Origin: Rhodoferax lithotrophicus
GTDB lineage: Bacteria > Pseudomonadota > Gammaproteobacteria > Burkholderiales > Burkholderiaceae_C
Direction of reading: 5' to 3'
Length of the DNA stretch: 64,000 nt
NCBI RefSeq assembly: GCF_019973615.1
Contig: NZ_AP024238.1
Coordinates: 2,653,989 to 2,717,988, forward strand
The stretch's first letter is position 1. Every line of letters begins with the position of its first letter. A program made the translations under genes and the position numbers. The notes below the pieces were generated by a model. The model was not told the origin of the DNA and did not search any database. It saw only the letters and a list, made by a program, of their open reading frames with translations. Positions 54,101 through 62,160 of this stretch are shown here, piece after piece.

Positions 54101-55212
54101 TACAACCGGATGCAGATGCCGTTGGCCACCCGGCCACAGCGCCCGGCCCGCTGGTTGGCCGCCGCCTGGCTGACCGGCTCCACCAGCAACTGCTCCACCT
54201 TGCTTCTGAAACTGTAGCGCTTCATGCGAGCGGTACCGACGTCGATCACGTATCGGATGCCCGGCACGGTGAGCGAGGTTTCGGCCACGTTGGTGGCCAG
54301 CACAATGCGCCGCCCGGTGTGGCCGTCAAAGATGCGGTCTTGCTCGGCCTGGCTCAGGCGGGCAAACAGCGGCAGCACTTCGGCGTTTCGAAACACCGGC
54401 TGGTGGCTCAGGTGACCACGCAAGTGGTCGGCAGCCTCGCGGATTTCGCGCTCACCGGGCAGAAACACCAGGATGTCGCCGCTGTTGTGCACGTCACGCC
54501 ACAGCTCGTCCACCGCATCGGCAATCGCGTTGTTCAGGTCATAGTCGCGCGCTTCTTCAAACGGGCGGTAACGCTGCTCCACCGGGAACATGCGCCCGGA
54601 GACCATGATGATCGGCGCCGGGCCTTTGACAGAGGCAAAGTGGTCGGCAAAACGCTGGGCATCAATCGTGGCCGAAGTCACCACCACTTTCAGATCCGGG
54701 CGGCGCGGCAGGATCTGCCGCAGGTAGCCGAGCAAAAAGTCAATGTTCAGGCTGCGCTCGTGCGCCTCGTCGATGATGATCGTGTCGTAGGCTTTGAGCA
54801 GCGGGTCGGTCTGCGTTTCGGCCAGCAAAATGCCGTCGGTCATCAGCTTGACCGACGTGTCTTTGCTCAGGCGATCCTGAAAGCGCACCTTGAAGCCAAC
54901 CACATCGCCCAGCGGCGTGTGCAGCTCTTCGGCAATGCGCTTGGCCACCGAGCTTGCGGCAATACGGCGCGGCTGGGTATGGCCGATGAGCTTGCCGCGC
55001 GGCGCGGGGTTGCCATTGGGCAAGGTCTTGGGGTAGTTACATAACCCACGCCCCAGAGCCAGGGCGATTTTGGGCAACTGCGTGGTTTTGCCTGAGCCGG
55101 TTTCACCACACACGATGATGACCTGGTGTTTGTCCATCGCCGCCATGATTTCTTCGCGGCGGGCGGAGACGGGCAGGTCTTCGGGGAATTCGATTTTCAA
55201 GTGTTCTGACAT
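51148..55212 (-). CDS. hrpA: ATP-dependent RNA helicase HrpA
   Basis: 1354 residues, DEAH-box helicase with the full set: Walker A IIVCGETGSGKTTQLPK (about 33-49), DEAH box IIDEAHERSLN (about 147-157), motif III VTSATIDAQRF, motif VI QRAGRCGRV (about 355-363), then the winged helix, OB-like region and the long C-terminal DUF3418 typical of HrpA. It resolves stalled ribosomes or processes mRNA. It carries two foreign insertions: a 96-bp palindromic element at about residues 531-563 (see 53525) and a ~50-bp repeat at about residues 1037-1057. Both are in frame. Confidence 0.95.
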   Translation of the reverse strand: MSEHLKIEFPEDLPVSARREEIMAAMDKHQVIIVCGETGSGKTTQLPKIALALGRGLCNYPKTLPNGNPAPRGKLIGHTQPRRIAASSVAKRIAEELHTPLGDVVGFKVRFQDRLSKDTSVKLMTDGILLAETQTDPLLKAYDTIIIDEAHERSLNIDFLLGYLRQILPRRPDLKVVVTSATIDAQRFADHFASVKGPAPIIMVSGRMFPVEQRYRPFEEARDYDLNNAIADAVDELWRDVHNSGDILVFLPGEREIREAADHLRGHLSHQPVFRNAEVLPLFARLSQAEQDRIFDGHTGRRIVLATNVAETSLTVPGIRYVIDVGTARMKRYSFRSKVEQLLVEPVSQAAANQRAGRCGRVANGICIRLYDEKDFIGRPKFTDPEILRSSLAGVILRMKSLHLGVVEDFPFIEKPSGRAIADGYQLLNELGAVDDANELTPMGQELAKLPLDPRVGRMILEARSREALDEVLVIASALSVQDVRDRPMEAQQQADTAHKKFDDEKSEFTGYLKLWKWIHDARGVSSAAVPGVGVAGRSAQVKEEPAKRAGDTEQSARLPQLPAHTTPHKLSNRQYEQLLRQNFISIRRVREWRDIYSQLHTVVAEHKWRLNTKPASYEQLHLSMLSGLLGNIGCKLETEGSGGEYLGARSIKFYPHPGAHLVKKPGRWIVAAELVETTRLFGRGIAAIEPQWLEQVGAHLLKKQLLDPHWEKKVAEVNALERATLYGIVIYSGRRVNYSRVDLPGAREIFIREALVGGQWETKLPFLAANQKLVKQVEDLEHKARRQDVLVDDELIYAFYDQQLPPDVCSGYSFELWYREAVKINPKLLLLTKEELMRHEAAGITSQAFPKTVRLGGVDCAATYLHEPGDPKDGLTVTVPIFVLNQVNEERCEWLVPGMLKDKIQALLKTLHQRPRSRLVPLPESANKMATQLNEPALFGHGSLTDAVQKLVRLATAVDVVRADIKVDMLSPHFFMNFRVVDEHGRQLGQGRNLGALKAELGAQARGAFQALAGLKMAKTGAGESGRSGGSREPVPNSTVAPVNNAQAAITKVANSAKTNPAGVKHTAWTFGELPELLEIQKGGQTLIGYPGLIDVGDAVTIEVFDEPDVAAAKHRAGLRRLFALQIKDALKYLEKNVPDLQKMAVTYMQVGKNPDGSGTGGTLEELREQIISVALDRAFLLDPLPTDEFAFKKRVDEGRGRLTLICTEVARLAATILVEYAVAARKIKDTKNAPDATTDAAQQLARLMPKKFLSVTPWGSLQHFARYQKAITARLDKYRADPARDSARLKELQPLEQRYWRLVAERKGVVDDRLQEFRWLLEELRVSFFAQELRTPQPVSVKRLEKAWGQLG
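52041..52103 (+). repeat. ~50-bp interspersed repeat inside hrpA
   Basis: CTGAATTTGCTACTTTCGTT then ATAGCTGCTTGCGCATTATT and GGGGGCTACAGTGCTATTTG. In frame in hrpA, encoding a NSTVAPVNNAQAAITKVANS linker between the SGGSREPV stretch and TNPAGVKHTAW. Confidence 0.6.
53525..53620. repeat. 96-bp palindromic element inside hrpA
   Basis: Arms GGGAGTTGGGGCAGCCGGGC (continuing GCTCTGC, 53525-53551) and its near-complement at 53594-53620 (24 of 27 match). Centre contains GCCCGC-TTT-GCGGGC. Length 96 is a multiple of three and the hrpA frame continues through it (VGVAGRSAQVKEEPAKRAGD). Repeated-element nature is inferred from structure; no second copy is in the window. Confidence 0.7.
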
Positions 55213-55557
55213 TGGGGCGAGATTATCGAGGGTGCGGTGGGGAATGGCTGGCGGAGCGGATTATTTTTTTGATCAAATTGGCATCTAGAGCTTGTTAAAT
55301 AAGCGTCAACAGCTATTAACAACGTAGCAATGACCAAAGACTTGGTGATGCACTGTAGATGTGGCTACTGGAACGACTTTTGAACTCCAACAGACAGAAG
55401 GCAAGAGATCAATCGATGACGGAACAGATAACCACGTTGCAGCATCAGCCAACTGCCTCAATACTCGCTTTCTGGAAATTCAGCAAAAAAGTGGCTATCG
55501 GTCGCAGAAAGCCTGCTCCCGGTCAAATTTCTGTTGTCCCCTGCTCCGACATGCGCA
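55213..55557. other. Intergenic region between hrpA and the HD-GYP gene
   Basis: Apart from the interspersed repeat at 55271-55320 I see no gene, RNA or terminator that I can support. A frame of about 60 codons on the plus strand has no recognisable family or ribosome site. Confidence 0.6.
55271..55320 (-). repeat. ~50-bp interspersed repeat, intergenic copy
   Basis: GATCAAATTGGCATCTAGAG then CTTGTTAAATAAGCGTCAAC and AGCTATTAAC. Reverse orientation, upstream of hrpA. Confidence 0.65.
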
Positions 55558-56907
55558 CTAAGCCCCAGGGCTTGCGGATACGCTTACGCTGCAGGTATGC
55601 ACATGCGCCTGCTGCGACTGACAGCGGATGTGATGAATCTGTTCAAAATCTCCGCGCAACGCCGCCACCACATCACCATTGATCGCCCCATCCGTGACCA
55701 GTTCGTCGAGTACGGCCAGACATTGCGCGCGCGCCATGCCGCTGCGGTAGGGACGGTTTTCGGTGATGGCGGTAAAAACATCCGCCACTGCAACGATACG
55801 TGAGCCGAGTGTGAGCTCGCGTGAGCGGAACGGGTATCCCTTTCCGTCAAGACGTTCATGGTGCAGCGCAGCCCAGGTGTTGACGGTTTCCAGACCGGGC
55901 ACCATCGAAAGAATCCGATGTGTGTAGTAAGGATGCTGACGAATGATGAACATCTCAGCTGGTGTCAGCGGTCCGGGCTTGTTGAGTATCTCGGTCGATA
56001 CCGCAAGTTTTCCAATGTCGTGCAAGTTTCCCGCCACCCCGATTAACGTTGTCTCGTTGGGCGACATGCCAAGCCGTGCGGCCAATTCCTCACTCGTTGC
56101 GGCGACTCCGCTCGAATGCGTCGCGGTGAAGGGACTGCGGTAGTCAATCATTTTTCCGAAGACTCTGGCCAACTGGTAAAGCCCGTCCAGACCAAGGCTG
56201 AGTTTCGAGTTGCCAAAGCGGCATCTGACTATTTCTTCCTTGTGTGGGCTCGTCAGATCGAGCCAGAATGACTCTTTCTCTGAAATTCCATCAAACGCCG
56301 CCACCACCATCGGCATAAAACAGCGCCCGGTTTCAGCAGCAATCGCCAGACGGATGCCGCTGGCCTGTGCCAGAACGTTGTGTTCGTTTTCCGGCATGAC
56401 CGAAATGCGATCCGCCAGACGCAAGATGTGGCTGATCAGTGGTACCGGCTGTCCATCGAATTCACTTCCGTGTCCAAAATCCCAGTTCACGTGGTGGAAA
56501 CGGATCGCCAATGCCGCCTTGGCGAAAGGTGCAAAGTCGCGCAGCAACAGGTAGCCTTCCCATCCATGCTGATGCAGGTTCTCAGGAAACCACCTGCCGC
56601 TGGAGTGACTGCGGGTCAATGCATCATCGAACAAGTCGAAGTGCATGGCAGACGACACGGCCACCACATCGTGCAGAGCACCTGCGATAAGCGCATCCTG
56701 AATCTCTTCTTGACCCAGATCGAGTTCTTCGGCCAGGCAGGATGCCACGTAGGCGACCCGCAGATGATGCTCAGAAATCTTCGGGTGAAGAAACTCGATC
56801 GCTCTGGAAAAACAGAGCACCATACTGAAAAGCTCTACGTCAATTTCATCCAGTGGTGGTCGTGCCTTCATCGCCATTTGGATATTCAGACTGTGTCCGT
56901 TCGTCAA
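55558..56907 (-). CDS. HD-GYP domain protein (cyclic-di-GMP phosphodiesterase-like)
   Basis: 449 residues. The start is TTG 56907, preceded by GAGG, overlapping the hemerythrin stop (TTGA); an ATG at 56877 is an alternative. The C-terminal HD-GYP is complete: HDIGK at 296-300 and HHERLDGKGYPF at 349-360, with the downstream metal-ligand DVFTAITENRPYR. The N-terminal half has a second, diverged HD-like fold (HHLRVAYVASCLAEELDLG; GALHDV; RLADRI). HD-GYPs hydrolyse c-di-GMP or, in some cases, cGAMP. Translation is coupled to the hemerythrin gene, suggesting oxygen or NO control of its activity. Confidence 0.9.
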   Translation of the reverse strand: MTNGHSLNIQMAMKARPPLDEIDVELFSMVLCFSRAIEFLHPKISEHHLRVAYVASCLAEELDLGQEEIQDALIAGALHDVVAVSSAMHFDLFDDALTRSHSSGRWFPENLHQHGWEGYLLLRDFAPFAKAALAIRFHHVNWDFGHGSEFDGQPVPLISHILRLADRISVMPENEHNVLAQASGIRLAIAAETGRCFMPMVVAAFDGISEKESFWLDLTSPHKEEIVRCRFGNSKLSLGLDGLYQLARVFGKMIDYRSPFTATHSSGVAATSEELAARLGMSPNETTLIGVAGNLHDIGKLAVSTEILNKPGPLTPAEMFIIRQHPYYTHRILSMVPGLETVNTWAALHHERLDGKGYPFRSRELTLGSRIVAVADVFTAITENRPYRSGMARAQCLAVLDELVTDGAINGDVVAALRGDFEQIHHIRCQSQQAHVHTCSVSVSASPGA

Positions 56908-57314
56908 AGTGCCTCAATGGCTGGATAGAAGACCGAGTCTTCCTTTTGCATCCGGGCATGAACCGTTTTGAGAACCGAGTTGGCATCCGAGCGAAAACCA
57001 TCTGGATCCCTTGACACCTTGTCGGCGTGGTTCCATCGTTCTGCAAACACCATATAGGCCGTGGCAATGGTGCCCATTTCGTTCTGGAATTTCGTGCCCA
57101 TTCGCGCCAGAACGGCGTTATTCCCGTTGCGTAATGCAGGATACAAAACCTGGTCTTCCACGGCTAGATGCAGCTTAATGATCGAACTCATGGAAATGAT
57201 GAGTCGGGCAATTTCTTCGGCATTTTCGCGAATACCAGCCTGGCTGGCTTTCCGTAATGCGGCGATGCAGCCAATGATCTCAACGTGTTGACGTTTGAAT
57301 TTGTCGATGTTCAT
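56904..57314 (-). CDS. Hemerythrin-domain protein
   Basis: 136 residues from ATG 57314. A four-helix hemerythrin with the His/carboxylate ligands in two similar halves: His10, then HLAVEDQVLYPAL (His49, Glu53), and HARMQKEDSVFYPAIE (His119, Glu/Asp pair). A central His (about 96) is also present. Hemerythrins bind O2 or NO at a di-iron site; no sensor or output domain is fused. The next gene encodes the HD-GYP enzyme, with overlapping stop/start. In other bacteria the two are fused (Bhr-HD-GYP). Confidence 0.9.
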   Translation of the reverse strand: MNIDKFKRQHVEIIGCIAALRKASQAGIRENAEEIARLIISMSSIIKLHLAVEDQVLYPALRNGNNAVLARMGTKFQNEMGTIATAYMVFAERWNHADKVSRDPDGFRSDANSVLKTVHARMQKEDSVFYPAIEAL

Positions 57315-57644
57315 ACAGGAGCCTTTCAAAGTGCACTGCACCAAAGGCAGCTCAGTGTCGGATACTGAATCACCCATCAATAGATGCATGTGATATGAAT
57401 CTATTGAAACACACAAAACCTGTGAACTCAAGAAATCTCCAGAATCACCGCGTTCTGCAAATGGGTACCCCCCATCTGCACCAATGACATATCGAACGAC
57501 AGAAACAGTGCACATCGTTTGGGCCACGGTTGTGATCAAATGAATGCGGTGGGCACCTTGTCTTATCAACAATGTGCTCTCACGCGGCTCCCTGACACGC
57601 CGGTGCCGTTCACCCGCCACCACCGATACGGTAGGATTCACACG
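57315..57644. other. Divergent regulatory region, hemerythrin and GalT-like genes
   Basis: 330 bp without a gene. CAATAGAT (57378-57385) and ATCTATTG (57399-57406) form an 8-bp inverted repeat with a 13-nt spacer, a possible operator. No terminator or promoter consensus is compelling. Confidence 0.5.
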
Positions 57645-58838
57645 ATGAACGAGCCACAGCAACTCCAATTGGAAGCCATTGAAGCGCTGATCAGCGCCCG
57701 CAATGTTGATGATCTGTCGATCCGCGAGATCATGGATGACATTCTGGACGACGAGCAGATGGCGGCTTTCCTACCCGACTCCTTGTGCCAGATTGATCCC
57801 CGAACCGGGGATGTGATTGTTTACAACTCGTCCCGCGCCACCCGCTTGCACACCACCGCCGCCACACCACCGGTTGACAGCCATGACGACCAATGTCCGA
57901 TCTGCGCCGCCAAGAGCACCGGGGTGATTGATCTGCAGCCGCTGAGTGAAGGCTTTACCTTCATCAACAAGAATCTTTATCCGATCCTGCACCCGGTCGA
58001 GCATCCGCAGGAAGATGACAAGGGTCTGCCACTGTATCCAGACCCTTTTCACCACGGCCGCAGTTCATATGGCATGCACTTGCTGCAGTGGACTTCTTCG
58101 ATTCATGACCGGGACTGGCACAACATGCCGCTGGCAGACTGTCTGATCTGTTTTGACCGGCTGGCGGCGCTGGAGCACAAGTTGCTGACCGACTCCGAAG
58201 GGTTCATGCCGGCTTCAGACCGGGTGCTGCAAAAAATGCCGCACCGCGCAGGTGAAGCGGACATGATCAGTGGGCCAAAGACCTATGGTTACGTCTCCAT
58301 CATCAAGAACTTTGGCCACGCTGCCGGTGCATCGCTGTCGCACGGACACCAGCAAATTGGCTTCAGCAACATCATGCCGCAGCGCTACTTCAACAATTTC
58401 AGCTTCATGCAGCGCAACAGGCAAACGTTTTCAGAATACATGCTGCGCGAGAACCCGCAGCGGCTGATGGTGCGGGATTTTGGTCATGCGGTGCTGATCG
58501 TGCCGTATTTCATGAAGCGGCCCTACAACATGCTGGTGCTGCTCAAAGATCACCACAAACAGTACCTCCACCAGTTGAGCCCTGATGAACGCCGGGATCT
58601 GGTTCAGGCCATGGTGGCCGCCATCCAGGCGATCATCACCATCATGCCGCAAATGGGCAAGGCACCTGCCTACAACATCAATGTCAACAACGGACCCGGT
58701 GCTGGCGTGTATCTGGAGTTGCTGGCCAGCACACAACTGACCGGCGGGTTTGAACACATCGGCTTGTGGGTCTGTCAAGCCAATCCCAATGAGGTAGCGG
58801 CCCAGCTTCGCGAAGTCGTTAACACCTCGGTGGGCTGA
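57645..58838 (+). CDS. GalT/HIT-superfamily nucleotidyltransferase-like protein
   Basis: 397 residues from ATG 57645 (the frame opens earlier but without similarity). Zinc-type CPIC at 84-87, then the diagnostic HIT-superfamily catalytic motif SLSHGHQQIGFSN (His233-x-His235-x-Gln237). Overall shape is that of galactose-1-phosphate uridylyltransferase or related nucleotide transferases/Ap4A phosphorylases. No galE, galK or other Leloir gene is nearby, so a galactose role is not supported by context. Confidence 0.75.
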   Translation: MNEPQQLQLEAIEALISARNVDDLSIREIMDDILDDEQMAAFLPDSLCQIDPRTGDVIVYNSSRATRLHTTAATPPVDSHDDQCPICAAKSTGVIDLQPLSEGFTFINKNLYPILHPVEHPQEDDKGLPLYPDPFHHGRSSYGMHLLQWTSSIHDRDWHNMPLADCLICFDRLAALEHKLLTDSEGFMPASDRVLQKMPHRAGEADMISGPKTYGYVSIIKNFGHAAGASLSHGHQQIGFSNIMPQRYFNNFSFMQRNRQTFSEYMLRENPQRLMVRDFGHAVLIVPYFMKRPYNMLVLLKDHHKQYLHQLSPDERRDLVQAMVAAIQAIITIMPQMGKAPAYNINVNNGPGAGVYLELLASTQLTGGFEHIGLWVCQANPNEVAAQLREVVNTSVG

Positions 58839-58918
58839 AGTTCAGGTGTGGCTTGAGGTGGTTGCTACAAAGACCTTGGCCTACACCACGCCACAGTACC
58901 CCACAACGCAAAATCCAT

Positions 58919-58978
58919 TAAAAATAGCCTCCAGAGCAGACAGAAAAAGCGCTAGCAGCTATTTTATTGATAGCTAAA
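58919..58978 (-). repeat. ~50-bp interspersed repeat, intergenic copy
   Basis: TAAAAATAGCCTCCAGAGCA then a spacer and AGCGCTAGCAGCTATTTTAT, then TGATAGC. A reverse copy, with an extra short GATAGC end, before the thioredoxin gene. Confidence 0.6.
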
Positions 58979-59000
58979 AACATCAACCGATTTCCAATCC

Positions 59001-59825
59001 ATGCTCTCCATCTCCCTCGGCCCTTTGGCGCTGCCTGTTCCACCCCTGGTACTCATGCTGGCAATGTGGATTGCAGCCACGTTGGCGCGACGCTTGGCCC
59101 CCACGGAATTGGGTCAATCTGCTGAAAACATGGTGTGGAGCGCGGCGGGCCTAGGCCTGCTTGCGGCCCGTCTGACCCATGTGTTGCGTTATGCCGATGC
59201 CTACTTTGCTACCCCGTGGGCCTTGCTGGATGTGCGTGATGGGGGCTGGTTTGCACCCGCAGGTTGGGCAGTTGCCAGCGCGTGGCTGCTTAGGCGCGGC
59301 TGGCAGCGGCCAGTGCTTCGCCGCGCATTGGGGCTGGCAGCCTTGGGCGTTGCCCTGATCTGGACGGCTGGCTTGGCCATGGTGTGGGTAGCTGAAACCA
59401 AACCCATGCAGCAACAGGTGCCCGATGTGACGCTGACCGAGTTGAACAGCACACGCACACGGGGACTGTCCCAGCTCATCGCGGGCAAGCCAACGGTGGT
59501 TAACTTGTGGGCCACCTGGTGCGGGCCGTGCCGTGCCGAGATGCCCACGCTGGCCGCCGCCCAGCAGCGCTCACCTGAGGTGGCGTTTGTTTTTGTGAAC
59601 CAGGGCGAGTCCAACGCCACGGTGGCAACGTATTTGCAGCGTTCCGGCTTACCCTTGGCCAATGTGTGGCTGGACCCGGCCAGCCGCCTGGGGCCAGCTG
59701 CTGGCTCGCGAGGGTTGCCCACCACCTTGTTTTTTAATGCCAAGGGTCAACGCGTGGATGCCCACTTTGGCATGCTCAATGCTGCCGCCTTGCAGGTGCA
59801 ATTGGACCGTTTGCGCGGGCGTTGA
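59001..59825 (+). CDS. TlpA-like thioredoxin with an Lgt-like membrane N-terminus
   Basis: 274 residues. The N-terminal 130 residues have four helices (starting LALPVPPLVLMLAMWIAATL), then GLLAARLTHVLRYADAY with PWALLDVRDGG, reminiscent of prolipoprotein diacylglyceryl transferase (Lgt) segments but lacking the rest of Lgt. Residues about 140-274 are a TlpA/ResA thioredoxin with active site WATWCGPCRAEMP (about 171-183) and cis-Pro loop GLPTTLFF. The topology places the thioredoxin in the periplasm, reducing disulfides, for example in cytochrome c maturation. Fusion with an Lgt-like part is unusual. Confidence 0.85.
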   Translation: MLSISLGPLALPVPPLVLMLAMWIAATLARRLAPTELGQSAENMVWSAAGLGLLAARLTHVLRYADAYFATPWALLDVRDGGWFAPAGWAVASAWLLRRGWQRPVLRRALGLAALGVALIWTAGLAMVWVAETKPMQQQVPDVTLTELNSTRTRGLSQLIAGKPTVVNLWATWCGPCRAEMPTLAAAQQRSPEVAFVFVNQGESNATVATYLQRSGLPLANVWLDPASRLGPAAGSRGLPTTLFFNAKGQRVDAHFGMLNAAALQVQLDRLRGR

Positions 59826-59935
59826 GCGTCGTACAGACGAGTGGTTTGAAGGAGTGGCGGGGGCTGTATGTTGCAACGTGCTGACTGATACACTTTTTGC
59901 ATCCGATTCACCTGTATTCAAGCCCCTATTGCCCT

Positions 59936-61285
59936 ATGCCCTCTGTTTTCAACTTCACCTTTGTCCCCTGGTTTCGCTCGGTGGCACCGTATATTCATAA
60001 ATTTCGCCACCAGACCTTTGTTGTCGGGGTGTGCGGAGAGGCTATTGCTGCTGGCAAATTGCCCAATCTGGCTCAGGATTTGGCGCTGATTCAAAGTATG
60101 GGGGTCAAGGTTGTCCTGGTGCACGGCTTTCGTCCACAGGTGAATGAGCAGCTAAAAGCCAAAGGCCATTCACCTCGTTACTTTCAGGGAATTCGCATCA
60201 CCGACGAGGTGGCACTGGATTGCGCCCAAGAGGCCGCGGGCCAACTGCGTTACGAAATTGAAGCCGCTTTCAGCCAGGGCCTGCCCAACACCCCCATGGC
60301 CGGAGCTACGGTGCGGGTGATTTCTGGCAATTTTTTAACTGCACGACCAGTAGGGATTGTGGATGGCATCGATTTCCAACACTCGGGCGTAGTGCGCAAG
60401 ATTGACACAGCCGGGATCATGCGCTCACTGGACATGGGGGCACTGGTGTTGATGTCGCCATTTGGCTTCTCCCCCACGGGGGAAGCTTTTAACCTGACCA
60501 TGGAAGAAGTAGCGACCTCAGTGGCTGTGGCCTTGCAGGCCGACAAGCTCATTTTTGTCACCGAAGTCCACGGTATTGCCACCGACATCCATCAACCGGT
60601 CAGCGAAGACAACCCGATTGACACCGAATTGCCGCTGGCTGCTGCCGAGAAATTGCTTCGCGACTTACCCGCTGCAGACAAACCCAGCGACACTGCTTTT
60701 TATCTGCAACATTGTGTCAAGGCTTGCAAAGGTGGCGTAGAGCGCAGTCACATCATTCCATTTATGGTGGACGGCTCCATCTTGCTGGAGGTTTATGTGC
60801 ACGACGGCATTGGCACCATGGTGGTGGATGAAAAGCTGGAGAGCCTGCGCGAAGCCAGCGTGGACGATGTCGGTGGCATCTTGCAGCTGATTGAACCGTT
60901 CGAGAAAGATGGCACCCTTGTCAAGCGTAGTCGCACCGAAATCGAGCGCGATGTAGGTCTGTACACCGTGATAGAGCACGACGGTGTGATTTTTGCCTGC
61001 GCAGCCCTGTATGCGTACCCGGAGGCACGCACCGCAGAAATGGCAGCGCTGACTGTGTCGCCTCAAGTACAAAGCCAGGGTGATGGCGAGCGTGTGCTCA
61101 AACGTATTGAGCAGCGTGCCAAATTGGCCGGGTTGGAGAGTATTTTTGTACTGACCACACGCACCATGCATTGGTTCATCAAACGCGGGTTTGTGCAGGT
61201 CGATCCCGACTGGTTACCCGAGGCACGCAAACGCAAATACAACTGGGATCGCAAAAGCCAGGTACTGGTGAAAAAAATCACCTGA
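59936..61285 (+). CDS. argA: Amino-acid N-acetyltransferase (N-acetylglutamate synthase)
   Basis: 449 residues from ATG 59936. Classical two-domain ArgA: N-terminal amino-acid-kinase-like domain (FVVGVCGEAIAAGKLPNLAQ, KVVLVHGFRPQVNEQL; about 1-300) that senses arginine, and C-terminal GNAT (about 300-449) with AALTVSPQVQSQGDGERVLK and FVLTTRTMHWFIKRGF. It commits glutamate to arginine synthesis. Not linked to argD/argF (16 kb away). Confidence 0.95.
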   Translation: MPSVFNFTFVPWFRSVAPYIHKFRHQTFVVGVCGEAIAAGKLPNLAQDLALIQSMGVKVVLVHGFRPQVNEQLKAKGHSPRYFQGIRITDEVALDCAQEAAGQLRYEIEAAFSQGLPNTPMAGATVRVISGNFLTARPVGIVDGIDFQHSGVVRKIDTAGIMRSLDMGALVLMSPFGFSPTGEAFNLTMEEVATSVAVALQADKLIFVTEVHGIATDIHQPVSEDNPIDTELPLAAAEKLLRDLPAADKPSDTAFYLQHCVKACKGGVERSHIIPFMVDGSILLEVYVHDGIGTMVVDEKLESLREASVDDVGGILQLIEPFEKDGTLVKRSRTEIERDVGLYTVIEHDGVIFACAALYAYPEARTAEMAALTVSPQVQSQGDGERVLKRIEQRAKLAGLESIFVLTTRTMHWFIKRGFVQVDPDWLPEARKRKYNWDRKSQVLVKKIT

Positions 61286-61379
61286 GCTCATCATCAAGCT
61301 ATTTTCGAGCACGACTCTTGCTCTGTTTTATGGACAGACCGCTAGGTTTCAATTTAATTACTTCATACAGGAAAATTTT

Positions 61380-62084
61380 ATGAGCTCTCTCAATTTCATC
61401 GGCGGCGAAAAAGGTGGTGTGGGTAAATCTGTGCTTGCGCGGGTTTTGGCCCAGTATTTCATTGATCAGGACAAGGCCTTTATTGGCTTTGACACAGATC
61501 GCTCGCACACCTCTTTCACTCGTTTTTACGCGGACTACGCCTCACCGGTGCTGGTTGACAGTTATGAAGGCCTGGATCGGGTCGTGAGTGTTTTTGAGTC
61601 TGCACCAGAACAGGGTGAGCTGCCCCGCGTGATCGTGGATCTGGCAGCGCAAACCGCATCCCCCCTGGCTCGCTGGATTCAGGACTCTGACCTGCTGAGC
61701 TTGCTGGCCGACTTGGGTGTGCGGGTAAATTTCTGGCATGTCGCAGACGCTGGCAAAGACTCGGTGGATTTGCTTGGGCGATTGCTAGAAACCTATGGCA
61801 GTGCAGCCAACTACATCATTGTGAAAAATCAGGGCCGAGGGACCGATTTTTCTCAGCTGGAAACATCTGCAGCCATGGCCAAAGCGCTTGAATTGGGTGC
61901 CACGGTGATCAGCTTGGGGCAGTTACACGAAGCCAGCATGCGGAAAATTGATCGACAAAACGCCAGCTTCTGGGCAGCCATTCACCAGCGTTCAGAACCC
62001 GATGCGCTCGGTATGCTGGAGCGCCAACGTGTAAAAAATTGGCTTAAAAAAAGCTACGAATCACTTGATTCTTTGACACTTTGA
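61380..62084 (+). CDS. ParA/MinD-like ATPase (mobilization protein-like)
   Basis: 234 residues. Deviant Walker A GGEKGGVGKSVLARVLAQYF at 8-27; switch I region DTDRSHTSFTRF; a Walker B-like VIVDLAAQT. AGGA precedes the ATG. Resembles the MobD-type ATPases annotated as mobilization proteins, but there is no relaxase, oriT, parB or plasmid gene nearby. A chromosomal role between argA and ppk2 is therefore unclear. Confidence 0.8.
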   Translation: MSSLNFIGGEKGGVGKSVLARVLAQYFIDQDKAFIGFDTDRSHTSFTRFYADYASPVLVDSYEGLDRVVSVFESAPEQGELPRVIVDLAAQTASPLARWIQDSDLLSLLADLGVRVNFWHVADAGKDSVDLLGRLLETYGSAANYIIVKNQGRGTDFSQLETSAAMAKALELGATVISLGQLHEASMRKIDRQNASFWAAIHQRSEPDALGMLERQRVKNWLKKSYESLDSLTL

Positions 62085-62105
62085 AGCCTTGCGGCTGCCG
62101 CGAAA

Positions 62106-62137
62106 AATAGGTTTGATTGATTCAGATCAAGCCTATT
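62106..62137. promoter_or_regulatory. Inverted repeat between the ParA-like gene and ppk2
   Basis: AATAGGTTTGAT - TGATTCAG - ATCAAGCCTATT: 12-bp arms with one G/T mismatch. No T-run; could be an operator or a rho-independent processing stem before ppk2. Confidence 0.4.
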
Positions 62138-62160
62138 GAATGAGGTGCGTCACAAAATTC

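Noticed and set aside
53653..55044. 463-codon open frame on the plus strand opposite hrpA
   Set aside because: It is a shadow of the high-GC helicase gene: no ribosome site and no recognisable motif, while hrpA has all DEAH motifs.
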